From the NCBI RefSeq assembly GCF_013423485.1, contig NZ_JABFFR010000014.1, positions 62,001-126,000 on the forward strand: DNA of 64,000 nucleotides, in the 5' to 3' direction. The DNA is from Azospirillum oleiclasticum. Its GTDB lineage: Bacteria > Pseudomonadota > Alphaproteobacteria > Azospirillales > Azospirillaceae. Position 1 is the first letter of the stretch. Every line of letters starts with the position of its first letter. The position numbers were made by a program, and so were the translations under genes. Below are positions 44,436 through 53,822 of this stretch, in pieces. Below the pieces are notes generated by a model. The model did no database searches, was not told the origin of the DNA, and saw only the letters and a list, made by a program, of their open reading frames with translations.

Positions 44436-44627
44436 GGGCGGGTGCTCTCCTGGCGAAGCGTGACGGGACAACAGCCCCGGCGGTGGGGCGGTCTCGCCGG
44501 CCGCGTATATCCCGCCCCGCGCGCCGCCACAACCGCCGCCGGCACCTTGCCGGAACCGCGGCGCGCCACCAGGATTGAAGACGCCAGGAGTGAAGGCGAT
44601 GAAACACACCCGAGGAGGAGAGGGGAC

Positions 44628-45032
44628 ATGACGGCCGAAGCAACCGATCTGGCGGCGAAGACCTGCGAACCGTGCCGGGGCGGAATCCCGCCGATGGACC
44701 GGGAGATGGCCGAAACCTATCTGGTCCAGGTCCCCGGCTGGTCGCTGGGCAGCGACCCGGACCATCTCGTGCGCACGTTCAAATTCGGCGACTTCGCGGC
44801 GGCGCAGGATTTCGCCGTGCGCGTCGGCGGCGTGTGCGAGGCGGAGGGGCACCACGCCGACATCAATTACGGCTGGGGCTATTGCACGGTGAAGTTCTGG
44901 ACGCACAAAATCCGCGGCCTGCACGAGAACGACTTCGTGATGGCCGCGAAGGTCAACGGGCTGGCCGACACTCCCTACATGCCGGCGTTGGCGTCGGAGG
45001 GCGATGTGTCGCCAACGGCGCGCAAGGGCTGA
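44628..45032 (+). CDS. phhB: 4a-hydroxytetrahydrobiopterin dehydratase
   Basis: PCD recycles the pterin cofactor of aromatic amino-acid hydroxylases. The 134 residues contain the signature EAEGHHADINYGWGYCTVKFWTH with the catalytic His pair and the later His. A strong GAGGAGGAGAGGGG ribosome site precedes the ATG. The N-terminal CEPCRGG Cys pair is found in other family members. No hydroxylase gene is adjacent. Confidence 0.93.
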   Translation: MTAEATDLAAKTCEPCRGGIPPMDREMAETYLVQVPGWSLGSDPDHLVRTFKFGDFAAAQDFAVRVGGVCEAEGHHADINYGWGYCTVKFWTHKIRGLHENDFVMAAKVNGLADTPYMPALASEGDVSPTARKG

Positions 45033-45078
45033 CGCCGCGTGACGCCGGGGGCGTGCGTCCCCGGCGCCGTCGGGCGAC

Positions 45079-45327
45079 TCAGTGCCTGCGCGCGCCGCGT
45101 CCCGACAACGGGATGGCGTTGTTCACGTCGGTCAGGTTCTTGAACTCGTCCAGGCTGCCGCCGATCCGCTGCACGGTGGCGGCGGCGTAGGCGGCGTAGT
45201 GCTGCATCAGCACGATGCGGGCGATGGTGATGTCGCGACCTGACAGTTGATCGCGCTGAAGGCGCTTCTCGAGGCCGACGATGGCCTCGTGGTGACGGTC
45301 GGTGTCGGTACCCAAGGTGTGGAGCAC
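45079..45327 (-). CDS. Small hypothetical helical protein
   Basis: The product is 82 residues from the GTG at 45327, which has GGGAGG seven bases upstream; a start at 45396 lacks one. It is mostly helical and charged (DTDRHHEAIVGLEKRLQRDQ, then IARIVLMQHYAAYAAATVQRIGG). No domain, signal peptide or membrane helix is seen, and I do not recognise it. Confidence 0.6.
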   Translation of the reverse strand: MLHTLGTDTDRHHEAIVGLEKRLQRDQLSGRDITIARIVLMQHYAAYAAATVQRIGGSLDEFKNLTDVNNAIPLSGRGARRH

Positions 45328-45472
45328 GGTGGACCCTCCCGGAGTGCGGCGTTGGCGCCTGCCGAACTTTTTAGCAATTGCTATCGGGAGCGGCAATTCA
45401 GACCAAATACGGACCCGGTACTAGGACCCATCTGTTCGTTCGATGAAGAGGGCATGCCGGGTCGGGGTACCG

Positions 45473-45512
45473 CAAAAGAAAGACCCCGCCGGCCGGAGTG
45501 GCGGGCGGGGTC
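45473..45512 (-). terminator. Intrinsic terminator of the cytochrome c gene
   Basis: On the minus strand a 9-bp GC stem (45512-45504 with 45490-45482) is followed by TTTCTTTT. It lies 41 bp after the cytochrome c stop codon. Confidence 0.8.
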
Positions 45513-45552
45513 GGTGCGCGGAATCTTGCGGGCGCCGTGACGGCGCCGCCGG

Positions 45553-46092
45553 TCAGGGCAGCGGCGCCGGGCTGTCGGCCAACGAGCGCAGATAGGCGAT
45601 GACGTTGGCGCGGTCCTTGTCGGACTTGATGCCGGCAAAGCTCATCTTGGTGCCGGGAACATAGCCCTTGGGGTTGGCGAGGAACTTGTTCAGACCCTCG
45701 TAATCCCACGGGCCCTGGATGCCCTTGAGCGCCGCCGAATACGCGAAACCATCGACATGGCCGTGCGCCGCGCCGACGACGCCGTACAGGTTCGGGCCAA
45801 CCTTGTTGGCGCCGCCCTTCTCGAAGGTGTGGCAGGCGGCGCAGGCCTTGGTCGCTGCCTTGCCGGCCTCGGGGTCGGCGGACGCCAGCAGCGGAGCGAT
45901 CGGCGCCGGGCCGGCCGGCTGTTCCTGCGCGGGTTGGCCGGTGCCGCTGCCTTCGGGCATGGCGACCATGTAGGCGGGTTCATGGAGCTTGTGGGGGTGC
46001 ACCAGAACCTCGGCGATGAAGCCGCTCATCATCGCGATGAGCCCGGCGAGGAGGACCGCGCCGAAAACCTTGTTCCACTCCATGCTCGACAT
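45553..46092 (-). CDS. Membrane-anchored cytochrome c (CycM / c552 type)
   Basis: A 179-residue class I cytochrome. An uncleaved N-terminal helix (about 8-30) anchors it, then an Ala/Pro linker, and a haem domain with CAACH at 84-88 and a Met ligand near 150 (GTKMSFAG). It matches the membrane cytochromes that carry electrons from the bc1 complex to cytochrome c oxidase in alphaproteobacteria. Starts further upstream are open but not supported by a signal. Confidence 0.93.
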   Translation of the reverse strand: MSSMEWNKVFGAVLLAGLIAMMSGFIAEVLVHPHKLHEPAYMVAMPEGSGTGQPAQEQPAGPAPIAPLLASADPEAGKAATKACAACHTFEKGGANKVGPNLYGVVGAAHGHVDGFAYSAALKGIQGPWDYEGLNKFLANPKGYVPGTKMSFAGIKSDKDRANVIAYLRSLADSPAPLP

Positions 46093-46305
46093 TGCGTCTC
46101 GATCCCTCTTTGCGACAGCATGCGCTCTTGCGGCGGCGGCACCATAGCGCGGCGAATGCGGCTTGTCACCCGCACCCTGGACCGACCGGCGACGTTGTTG
46201 CGCGGTGTTGGGGGCGGCAGCTTGACGGCGGTGCCGATCCATGCTTCACCCGCGCTCGCGCGTGGCTACGCGCGCGAGAAGGTTCAGGCTGAGGAGGCCA
46301 CCGCC

Positions 46306-47091
46306 ATGACCATTGTTCCCGCCGCCGCTCGGGTCAAGGCCCCGGCCAACCCGATCGTGGTCGTTCCGGCCCGCATGGCCTCCTCGCGCCTGCCCGGCAA
46401 GCCGTTGGCGGACATCCACGGCGTGCCGATGATCGTGCATGTCTGGCGCCGCGCGATGGAGGCGGGTATCGGCCCGGTGGTGGTCGCGGTGGGCGAGCCG
46501 GAGATCGCCGTGGCGGTGGAGGCCGCCGGTGGTCGCGCCGTGCTGACCCGGCCGGACCACCCCTCCGGTTCCGACCGCATCTTCGAGGCGGTGAACCTGA
46601 TCGACCCCGACCGCGCGCACGACGCGGTGGTGAACGTGCAGGGCGACCTGCCCACCATCGACCCGGCGCTGGTGCGCGTCGCCTTCGACACGCTGGCCGA
46701 CCCCCTGGTGGACCTGTCCACCCTCGTCGTTCCCATCACGCGGGAGGGGGAGCGTACCGATCCCAACGTCGTCAAGGCGGTGGTCGAGCTGGCCCCCGGC
46801 GCCACGCGGGGGCGCGCGCTCTACTTCACCCGTGCCACCGCGCCCTGGGGCGACGGGCCGCTGTTCCACCATGTCGGGCTCTACGCCTACCGCCGCGACG
46901 CGCTGGAGCGTTTCGTGTCGCTGCCGCCGGCGGCGCTGGAGCAGCGCGAACGGCTGGAGCAGCTCCGTGCGCTCGCCAACGGCATGCGCATCGACGCGGC
47001 CGTCGTTGACGCGGTTCCGCTCGGCGTCGATACTCCGGCCGACCTTGAACGTGCCCGGATCGCCCTGGCGCCGTCCCCTTCCGCAGCCTGA
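46306..47091 (+). CDS. kdsB: 3-deoxy-manno-octulosonate cytidylyltransferase
   Basis: Activates Kdo with CTP for lipopolysaccharide core synthesis. The 261 residues show [45 protein letters not shown] and [13 protein letters not shown], all family motifs. GAGGAGG lies 10 bases before the ATG. The next gene, pheA, starts 16 bp after its stop. Confidence 0.95.
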   Translation: MTIVPAAARVKAPANPIVVVPARMASSRLPGKPLADIHGVPMIVHVWRRAMEAGIGPVVVAVGEPEIAVAVEAAGGRAVLTRPDHPSGSDRIFEAVNLIDPDRAHDAVVNVQGDLPTIDPALVRVAFDTLADPLVDLSTLVVPITREGERTDPNVVKAVVELAPGATRGRALYFTRATAPWGDGPLFHHVGLYAYRRDALERFVSLPPAALEQRERLEQLRALANGMRIDAAVVDAVPLGVDTPADLERARIALAPSPSAA

Positions 47092-47107
47092 AGAGACCCC
47101 GGCCGCC

Positions 47108-47971
47108 ATGTCCGCCAACACCATCGCCTTCCAGGGCCTGCCCGGGGCCTATTCCGACCTGTCCTGCCGCAGCGTCTTGCCAGAGATGACGACTCTGCCC
47201 TGCGCCTCCTTCGAGGACGCCTTCGCCGCGGTGCACGAGGGGCGGGCGCGGCTCGCCATGATCCCGGTGGAGAATTCGGTCGCCGGCCGCGTCGCCGACA
47301 TCCACCACCTGCTGCCCGAAGGCGGGCTGCACATCGTGGGCGAGCATTTCCAGCGCGTGAACCACCAGCTCCTGGCGCCCAAGGGGGCGACGCTGGCGGG
47401 GCTGGAGACGGTGCGCAGCCACATCCAGGCGCTCAGTCAGTGCCGCAACGCCATACGCGCGCTGGGCATCCGCGCCATCACCCACGCCGACACCGCGGGT
47501 GCGGCAGCCGAGATCGCGAAGCTGGGTGACCCGCGGCACGCCGCCATCGCCTCCTCGCTGGCCGCGGAGATCTACGGGCTCGACATCCTCAAGGCCGACG
47601 TCGAGGACGCCCAGCACAACACCACCCGCTTCGTGATCCTGGCGCGCGAGCCGAAGGTGCCGCCCGCCGGCTCCGGCCCGGTGGTGACCAGCTTCGTGTT
47701 CCGGGTGCGCAGCGTGCCGGCGGCGCTTTACAAGGCGCTGGGCGGCTTCGCCACCAACGGCGTCAACATGACGAAGCTGGAGAGCTACATGCTCGGCGGC
47801 CGGTTCACCGCCGTGCAGTTCTACGCCGACGTGGAAGGCCACCCCGACGAGCGGCCCCTGCGGCTGGCGCTTGAGGAGCTGGATTTCTTCGCCCGCGACG
47901 TGAAGATCCTCGGCGTCTACCCCGCCAATCCCTTCCGCTTCAAGGAAGGCCAGATGGGTGGGGAGGACTAG
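47108..47971 (+). CDS. pheA: Prephenate dehydratase
   Basis: Converts prephenate to phenylpyruvate in phenylalanine synthesis. The 287-residue monofunctional form has a PDT domain (IAFQGLPGAYSDLS, MIPVENSVAGRV, NTTRFVIL with the catalytic Thr-Arg-Phe) and a C-terminal ACT domain from about 195 (NGVNMTKLESYMLGG). The ACT ESRP-like motif appears as LESYM, so feedback by phenylalanine is likely. No chorismate mutase domain is fused. Confidence 0.95.
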   Translation: MSANTIAFQGLPGAYSDLSCRSVLPEMTTLPCASFEDAFAAVHEGRARLAMIPVENSVAGRVADIHHLLPEGGLHIVGEHFQRVNHQLLAPKGATLAGLETVRSHIQALSQCRNAIRALGIRAITHADTAGAAAEIAKLGDPRHAAIASSLAAEIYGLDILKADVEDAQHNTTRFVILAREPKVPPAGSGPVVTSFVFRVRSVPAALYKALGGFATNGVNMTKLESYMLGGRFTAVQFYADVEGHPDERPLRLALEELDFFARDVKILGVYPANPFRFKEGQMGGED

Positions 47972-48110
47972 GACGTCTCCGCCGTCCGGGGGGCGTATAC
48001 CTCTTATTCCCTAGGCCATGGACCGTCGGCTTCACGAACAATTAACGCGATCGGCCCACCATCGGGGGCAGTCGCGTTGATCCGTACGCGTTGATCCGTA
48101 AGAGCGTTCC

Positions 48111-48314
48111 ATGACCGAGAAACCTGTGTGGACGCAGCAGACGTCCAAGCATTTCATCCTGCAGCGCGGTGACCGGAAGGTCTCGCTCCATTACGAGGAT
48201 GCCGGGTTCCAGAGCTTCTGGGCCGTCTATGACGGCGACCGTCTGGTCGACCGGGTTCCGGAATTCATGCAGGCCCGCGGCGTCGCCCTGCAGGCCACCG
48301 GGGCGCGGGCGTAA
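48111..48314 (+). CDS. Small hypothetical protein
   Basis: A 67-residue protein (MTEKPVWTQQTSKHFILQRGDRKVSLHYEDAGFQSFWAVYDGDRLVDRVPEF), beta-rich in the first two thirds. No signal peptide or known motif. It looks like a real gene by its mixed, non-repetitive composition, but I cannot assign it. Confidence 0.5.
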   Translation: MTEKPVWTQQTSKHFILQRGDRKVSLHYEDAGFQSFWAVYDGDRLVDRVPEFMQARGVALQATGARA

Positions 48315-48375
48315 GCCACGCCGGCCCACACGGTGGCGGCGGGCATCACCGACCCGCCCCACGCCGCCGGCCGGC

Positions 48376-48951
48376 TCAGGCGTGGCCGGCCTCCGCCGAC
48401 AACATGGAGACGCTGACGCCCAGCTTGGCGATCGAGCGCTCCCACTTGCCGTCGAGCTCGGTGTCGAACAGCAGCCCTTCGTCGCAGGGCACGTTCAGCC
48501 AGCCGTTCGCCTGGATCTCGGCGTCGAGCTGACCCGGACCCCATCCGGCATAACCCAGCAGCAGGATGCAGTTCTTCGGGCCGCGCTCCTCCGCGATCGC
48601 CCGCAGGATGTCGATGGTCGCGGTCAGCGCCACGCCATCATCCACCACCAGCGTGCCGTCGCGCACGTAATCGGTGGTATGCAGGACGAACCCTCGCCCC
48701 GATTCCACGGGACCGCCATATTGCACCGGCATGTTGGTGGTGGCCGGCGGCATTTCCGTGCCGAGCTGGTCGAGCAGATCCTGGAAGGTGATTTGACCGA
48801 ACAGCTTGTTGACCACCAATCCCATGGCGCCATCCTCATTATGAGCGCACATATAGATGACCGTGCGCTGAAAGCGCGGGTCGAGCAGGCTCGGCATGGC
48901 GATGAGGAGTTGCCCTGTGAGATACTCCGAAGACTTGGTGGCACGGGACAT
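48376..48951 (-). CDS. YqgE/AlgH family protein
   Basis: A 191-residue member of UPF0301. Hallmarks are YLTGQLLIAMPSLLDPRFQRTVIYMCAHNEDGAMGLVVNK, YGGPVESGRGFVLH and GYAGWGPGQLDAEI. The function is unproven; in Pseudomonas the homologue AlgH affects alginate control. It is divergent from the DsbD-like gene. Confidence 0.93.
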   Translation of the reverse strand: MSRATKSSEYLTGQLLIAMPSLLDPRFQRTVIYMCAHNEDGAMGLVVNKLFGQITFQDLLDQLGTEMPPATTNMPVQYGGPVESGRGFVLHTTDYVRDGTLVVDDGVALTATIDILRAIAEERGPKNCILLLGYAGWGPGQLDAEIQANGWLNVPCDEGLLFDTELDGKWERSIAKLGVSVSMLSAEAGHA

Positions 48952-49069
48952 GGGTGTTTATCCTTCGTGTCGAGGGCTTGCCGCCCACGGCCTCCTCGCC
49001 GGAGTGTGACAGCACCGGCCGAGGCTTGTCATCTAGAATAGCGGGGCGGAAAACCCGCCCGAACCACAT

Positions 49070-51145
49070 ATGAGAACAGCCGGCGCGATGAAAAGGTTTG
49101 CATTCGGGGTGCTCGTCCTCCTCATCGCCGGAATGGCCGGTCGGGCCGAGGCGGCAGCCGGTCCGTGGGTGAAGGCCGGCCCGGTGGAGGCCCGCCTGGT
49201 CGCCGCCGTGGAGGGCACCGGAACGCTGGACGCGATCCCAGCGGGGCTGGAATTGCGGCTCGATCCGGGGTGGAAGACCTACTGGCGCAGCCCCGGCGAC
49301 GCCGGGTTGCCGCCCACTTTCGATTGGTCGGGGTCCGACAACCTCGACTCGGCCGTGCACCGCTACCCGGCCCCACACCGCTTCACCCTGCTCGGCATCG
49401 AGACGGTGGGGTACGACGCCGAGGTGCTGTTCCCCATCCGCGCGGTGCCGCGCCGGGCGGGAGAGCCGGTCACCCTCAAGGCGTCGGTCGATCTGCTCGT
49501 CTGCGCCGACATCTGCATCCCGCAGAAGGTCGCAGTCGGGCTGTCGCTGCCGGCCGGACCCGCCACGCCGGGGCCGGAGGCCAACGACATCGCGCGGGCC
49601 GAGGCCGCGGTGCCCGGCGACGGGCGCGCCTCGGGCCTGTCCATCACCGCGATCCGCAGCGCCAGCGGGGTGGTGGAGGTGGAGGCCACGGCGCGCGAGC
49701 CCTTCGTGTCGCCGGACGTCTTCATCGAGTCGGTTCCGCCGGTGGCCCTCGGCGCGCTTGAGGTCACCTACCTCGACGGCGACCGGCGGGCCATCCTGCG
49801 CCTGAAGGCCACGGATCCCGCCCCGGTCGACCTTGCCGGCCGGACGGTCACCGCCACCATCGTGGACGGCGCGCGTTCGGTCGAGGTCCAGGTCCCGGTC
49901 GCCGCCGGAGCCACCGCGGCGGCCGACGGCCGCGGGCTGCTGGCGATGCTGGGGGTGGCGCTGCTGGGCGGGCTGATCCTCAACCTGATGCCCTGCGTGC
50001 TGCCGGTGCTCTCGCTGAAGCTGCTGTCGGTGGTGCGCCACGGGGACCGGCCGCCCGCCGCGGTGCGGGCCGGCTTCCTGGCGTCGGCCGCGGGCATCCT
50101 GGCGTCCTTCCTCGTGCTGGCCGCGGCGATGATCGGGCTGAAGGCGGCGGGCGCCTCGGTCGGCTGGGGCATCCAGTTCCAGCAGCCGCTGTTCCTCGTC
50201 TTCATGGTGGTGCTGGTCACGCTGTTCGCCGCCAACCTGTGGGGCGTGTTCGAGGTGCCGCTGCCGCGCGCCGTCGCCGACCGGCTGGGCGGGCAGGAAG
50301 GGCAGGGGCTGGGCGGTCCGTTCGCCACCGGGGCCTTCGCCACGCTGCTCGCCACCCCCTGCTCGGCGCCGTTCCTGGGGACCGCGGTCGGCTTCGCCCT
50401 GTCGCGCGGAGCGTTCGAGATCCTGGCCGTCTTCGCGGCGCTGGGTGTGGGGCTGGCGCTGCCCTACCTGCTGGTCGCGGCCGTGCCAGGGCTGGCCCGG
50501 CTGCTGCCCCGTCCCGGCCGCTGGATGGCGGCCCTGCGCCGGGTCCTGGGGGCGGCGCTGGCGCTGACCGCGGCGTGGCTGCTGTCGGTAATGGCGGTGC
50601 AGGTGGGGACGGAGACGGCGGCGCTGGTCGCCGGGCTGATGGTGGCGCTGGTGCTGGCCCTGTGGCTCGGCCGGCGGCTGGGGGAGGGGATGCGCTGGGC
50701 CGGGGCCGGAACGGCGGCGGCGCTGGCGCTGGTCGCCTTCGGCGTGCCGATGGTCTTCCAGCCCGCCGCCGACGCGGCCCCCACCGAATCCGCCACACGC
50801 TGGGTTCCCTTCGACGAATCCGCCATCGGCAGGGAGGTGGCGGCGGGCCGCGTCGTGCTTGTGGACGTGACGGCGGAGTGGTGCATCACTTGCCTCGCCA
50901 ACAAGAAGCTGGTGATCAGCCGCGGCGAGGTGGCGCGCCGGCTGGACGACCCGGCGGCCGGCATCGTCGCCATGCGGGCGGACTGGACGCGGCCCGACGA
51001 GCGGATCGCCCAGTACCTCGCCGTGCACGGGCGTTACGGCATTCCCTTCAACATTGTCTACGGCCCCTCCGCCCCCGCCGGCATCCCGTTGCCGGAACTG
51101 CTGAGCGAGGCGGCCGTGCTGGAGGCCCTGGAGCGGGCGCGCTGA
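49070..51145 (+). CDS. DsbD/ScsB-like thiol:disulfide interchange protein
   Basis: A 691-residue membrane protein that should pass reducing power to the periplasm. It has a signal peptide, a periplasmic DsbD-N-like beta domain to about 285 with Cys pair VCADICIP, and eight transmembrane helices from about 290 with NLMPCVLPVLSLKLL and ATPCSAPFLG. The C-terminal thioredoxin domain has active site WCITC (Cys605, Cys608). The large N-terminal domain with CADIC is typical of ScsB-type proteins. Start may be ATG 49070 or the in-frame ATG 49088. Confidence 0.9.
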   Translation: MRTAGAMKRFAFGVLVLLIAGMAGRAEAAAGPWVKAGPVEARLVAAVEGTGTLDAIPAGLELRLDPGWKTYWRSPGDAGLPPTFDWSGSDNLDSAVHRYPAPHRFTLLGIETVGYDAEVLFPIRAVPRRAGEPVTLKASVDLLVCADICIPQKVAVGLSLPAGPATPGPEANDIARAEAAVPGDGRASGLSITAIRSASGVVEVEATAREPFVSPDVFIESVPPVALGALEVTYLDGDRRAILRLKATDPAPVDLAGRTVTATIVDGARSVEVQVPVAAGATAAADGRGLLAMLGVALLGGLILNLMPCVLPVLSLKLLSVVRHGDRPPAAVRAGFLASAAGILASFLVLAAAMIGLKAAGASVGWGIQFQQPLFLVFMVVLVTLFAANLWGVFEVPLPRAVADRLGGQEGQGLGGPFATGAFATLLATPCSAPFLGTAVGFALSRGAFEILAVFAALGVGLALPYLLVAAVPGLARLLPRPGRWMAALRRVLGAALALTAAWLLSVMAVQVGTETAALVAGLMVALVLALWLGRRLGEGMRWAGAGTAAALALVAFGVPMVFQPAADAAPTESATRWVPFDESAIGREVAAGRVVLVDVTAEWCITCLANKKLVISRGEVARRLDDPAAGIVAMRADWTRPDERIAQYLAVHGRYGIPFNIVYGPSAPAGIPLPELLSEAAVLEALERAR

Positions 51146-51254
51146 CGGGCGGGCGAGGGGCGGGCGAGCGGGCCGTGGGCGTGACAAGCTTGCCGCCCGC
51201 GGCGCGCCCGGCTAGAACGGAGCCGGTTCGATCACAACCCCCCGGGAGGGAAAC

Positions 51255-51737
51255 ATGGCCATCCAGGTCGGCGACACGATTCCGTCCGTCAAGCTGAAGC
51301 ACCTGACCGACAACGGCATGCAGGAGGTCGACACGGCCGACCTGTTCAAAGGCAAGAAGGTCGTCCTGTTCTCCGTTCCCGGCGCCTTCACGCCGACCTG
51401 CTCCGCCAAGCACCTGCCGGGCTTTGTCGAGCAGGCCGAGGCCCTGAAGGCCAAGGGTGTCGAGGAGATCGTCTGCACCGCCGTCAACGACCCGTTCGTC
51501 ATGCGCGCCTGGGGCGAGAAGCACAATGTGGCCGGCAAGGTGTTCATGCTGCCGGACGGCAACGCCGCCCTCGCCACCGCGCTCGGCCTGACCATGGACG
51601 CCTCGGGCCACGGCCTGGGCACCCGCGGCCAGCGCTTCGCCATCGTCGTGGATGACGGCAAGGTCACCCACGTCGCCGTCGAGAAGCCCGGCCAGTTCGA
51701 GGTCTCCTCGGCCGAAGCGGTGATCGCGGCGGTCTGA
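51255..51737 (+). CDS. Peroxiredoxin, Prx5 / AhpE-like redoxin
   Basis: A 160-residue peroxidase with the peroxidatic Cys49 in VPGAFTPTCS, the Prx5 signature. KHLPGFVEQAEALKAKGVEEIVCTAVNDPFVM and the GLGTRGQRFAIVVDDG region are typical. It likely uses glutathione or glutaredoxin as reductant. GGAGGG lies 7 bases upstream of the ATG. It follows the DsbD-like gene by about 110 bp. Confidence 0.94.
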   Translation: MAIQVGDTIPSVKLKHLTDNGMQEVDTADLFKGKKVVLFSVPGAFTPTCSAKHLPGFVEQAEALKAKGVEEIVCTAVNDPFVMRAWGEKHNVAGKVFMLPDGNAALATALGLTMDASGHGLGTRGQRFAIVVDDGKVTHVAVEKPGQFEVSSAEAVIAAV

Positions 51738-51740
51738 GCG

Positions 51741-51773
51741 AAAAAGGGTGCCGGGCCGTATGGCCGGGCACCC
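51741..51773. terminator. Shared terminator between peroxiredoxin and rnhA
   Basis: A perfect 12-bp stem (51746-51757 with 51762-51773), loop GTAT. On the minus strand it is followed by five Ts, making a classical intrinsic terminator for rnhA; it should also stop plus-strand transcripts less efficiently. Confidence 0.85.
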
Positions 51774-51775
51774 CC

Positions 51776-52255
51776 TCACTTCCGCCGCGCCTCCTCCAGA
51801 CCCTGGCGGGCGAGCGCGTCGGCGCGTTCGTTCTCGGGGTGGCCGGCGTGGCCGCGCACCCAGTGGAACTCGATGGCATGACGCTGGCGGGCCTCGTCCA
51901 GCCGCTGCCACAGGTCCATGTTCTTGACCGGCTTCTTGTCGGCGGTCTTCCAGCCCTTGGCCTTCCAGCCGTGGATCCACTGGGTGATACCGTTCTTCAC
52001 ATACTCGCTGTCGGTGTAGAGCCGCACGGTCACCGGCCGCTTCAGCGCCTCCAACGCCATGATGGCGGCGGTCAGCTCCATGCGGTTGTTGGTGGTGGCG
52101 GGCTCGCCGCCGCACAGCTCCTTCTCCACCCCGCCGAAGCGCAGGATGGCGCCCCAGCCGCCGGGACCGGGGTTGCCGCTGCACGCACCGTCGGTGAAGA
52201 TGTCGACCGCCTTCGGCGCGTCGTTTTGCGGGGCGTCGGGTGCCGGTTCGTCCAT
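51776..52255 (-). CDS. rnhA: Ribonuclease HI
   Basis: Degrades RNA in RNA-DNA hybrids. The 159 residues contain [20 protein letters not shown] with metal Asp22, [12 protein letters not shown] with Glu, [12 protein letters not shown] with Asp, and [19 protein letters not shown] with His and the last Asp. Start is ATG 52255, four bases from the thrB stop, so it is probably cotranscribed with thrB. Confidence 0.96.
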   Translation of the reverse strand: MDEPAPDAPQNDAPKAVDIFTDGACSGNPGPGGWGAILRFGGVEKELCGGEPATTNNRMELTAAIMALEALKRPVTVRLYTDSEYVKNGITQWIHGWKAKGWKTADKKPVKNMDLWQRLDEARQRHAIEFHWVRGHAGHPENERADALARQGLEEARRK

Positions 52256-52259
52256 TCCC

Positions 52260-53231
52260 TCAGCCCTCCATGTCCAGGCCATAGTCGCCGGGGCCGCGCA
52301 CGCCCTGGTGGAAGCGCAGCTTGCGCCGATATTCCAGCGGGTCCTTGGGCCGCACGAAAGCGCCCTCCGGGTGGTTCAGCCAGTCGTAGAGCCGGGTCAG
52401 CAGGAAGCGGATGGCGCTGCCGCGGCAGAGCAGGGGCAGGGCCGCGACCTCGCGCGCCGACAGCGGGCGGACCTTGCGGTAGCCGGTCAGCATGGCCCGC
52501 GCCTTGGTGGCGTTGAAGGCGCCGTCGGCCTCGAAGCACCAGGCGTTCAGCCCGATGGCGAGGTCGTAGGCCAGCGCATCGTTGCAGGCGAAGTAGAAAT
52601 CGATCAGCCCCGTCAGCTCCTCCCCGCGGAAGAAGACGTTGTCGGGGAACAGGTCGGCGTGGATGACGCCGGCGGGCAGGTCGGCCGGCCAGCGCGGGCC
52701 GAGATGCTCCAGCTCCGCCCCCAGCTCCGCCGACAGGCCGGGCCGCACCTCGTCCGCGCGGTGACGGCATTTGGCGTAGAGCTCCCGCCACCCGGCGAGG
52801 CCCAGCGCGTTCGGCCGCGTGAGGGTGAAATCCGCCGCGGCGAGATGCACCCGCGCCAGCGCCGCGCCGACCTCCGCGCAGTGGACGGGCTGCGCGCGGC
52901 GCGGCCACTGGCCGGACAGGAAGGTGACGATGACAGCCGGCCGGCCGCACAGCTCCCGCAGAGCCACTCCGTCGCGCGCCGCCACCGGCAGCGGGCAGGC
53001 GATGCCGCGGGTGGACAGATGCTCCAGCAGACCCAGGAAGAACGGCAGATCCTCCCGCTTCGTCCGCTTCTCGTAAAGCGTCAGGATGTGGGGGCCACGC
53101 TCCGTGACCAGCAGGAAGTTGGAATTCTCGACCCCTTCCGCGATCCCCTTGCAGGACAGTACGGAGCCCAGATCATAATCGGCGACGAAGGCATCGAGAT
53201 CCTCGTCGGTCACTTCGGTGTAGACGGCCAT
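52260..53231 (-). CDS. thrB: Homoserine kinase, ThrB APH-like type
   Basis: Phosphorylates homoserine for threonine synthesis. The 323 residues follow the aminoglycoside-phosphotransferase-like family: [21 protein letters not shown] at the start, GVENSNFLL (nucleotide loop), [13 protein letters not shown] (catalytic Asp and Asn) and [11 protein letters not shown] (metal Asp). This type replaces the GHMP ThrB in many alphaproteobacteria. It leads rnhA on the same strand. Confidence 0.94.
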   Translation of the reverse strand: MAVYTEVTDEDLDAFVADYDLGSVLSCKGIAEGVENSNFLLVTERGPHILTLYEKRTKREDLPFFLGLLEHLSTRGIACPLPVAARDGVALRELCGRPAVIVTFLSGQWPRRAQPVHCAEVGAALARVHLAAADFTLTRPNALGLAGWRELYAKCRHRADEVRPGLSAELGAELEHLGPRWPADLPAGVIHADLFPDNVFFRGEELTGLIDFYFACNDALAYDLAIGLNAWCFEADGAFNATKARAMLTGYRKVRPLSAREVAALPLLCRGSAIRFLLTRLYDWLNHPEGAFVRPKDPLEYRRKLRFHQGVRGPGDYGLDMEG

Positions 53232-53312
53232 GGGCGAAGCGCTACCGGGATTCCCCGTCCCGGTCAACGCCGGGCTTGCCCGGCGGGTGCGGGGGCGTGC
53301 ATCAATGGCCGC

Positions 53313-53546
53313 ATGCGCACGGCCATCCCGATCCTCCTCGTGCTGCCGGCCCTCCTGGCCGGCTGCGGCCTCGACTTCAGCCACGCGCGGGAGGACGCGA
53401 ACGCCTGCATCGCGCGCGGGTTGACGCCCGGCACCCACGAGTTCGCGGCCTGCCGCACCGGACTGGAAAAGGGCCGCCGCGAGCGTGCGCCGGCGCCGAC
53501 CGGGCAGGAGGCGATCCCGTTGCTGTTCAACAACCGGTCGGGGTGA
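53313..53546 (+). CDS. Small putative lipoprotein
   Basis: A 77-residue protein with signal peptide [18 protein letters not shown] and a good lipobox. The mature part ([35 protein letters not shown]) has two Cys and a short charged tail. No family known to me. It lies divergently 81 bp from thrB. Confidence 0.6.
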   Translation: MRTAIPILLVLPALLAGCGLDFSHAREDANACIARGLTPGTHEFAACRTGLEKGRRERAPAPTGQEAIPLLFNNRSG

Positions 53547-53822
53547 CCGGCCGCCGGTCAACGCGACGGGCGGTCGCAGGAGAAATCATCCACAATCGGC
53601 TGGACGACTGTGTTGACTTTTTGAAACAGTCGTGTGTCCGCCCGATGCACCGACGCAACCAGCAAAAACCAACAAACATGCGGTTTCGAAGGATCCGGCT
53701 TGCCGCACAAAAAATGGGCAAAGCCGCAAAAACGTCATGGAACAGGCGCTTTACGCCGGGAATCCTGCGGATTCGCCCACCGACTTATCCACAGGAAATG
53801 GGGGTATCTCGGCAGCGCCGCC
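53547..53822. promoter_or_regulatory. Gene-free region with an inverted repeat and a DnaA box
   Basis: Less GC-rich than its surroundings. An 8-bp inverted repeat ACGACTGT/ACAGTCGT (53604-53611, 53626-53633) flanks a TTGACT, and a perfect DnaA-box match TTATCCACA lies at 53785-53793. I see no gene. It separates the lipoprotein from ispH, which points toward it. Confidence 0.35.

Noticed and set aside
46093..46305. Extended N-terminus for kdsB
   Set aside because: The open frame upstream encodes no family sequence and a strong GAGGAGG site precedes ATG 46306.
53547..53822. A replication origin near the DnaA box
   Set aside because: Only one box is seen, with no cluster, no AT-rich unwinding region of note, and no dnaA, parAB or gidAB genes nearby.
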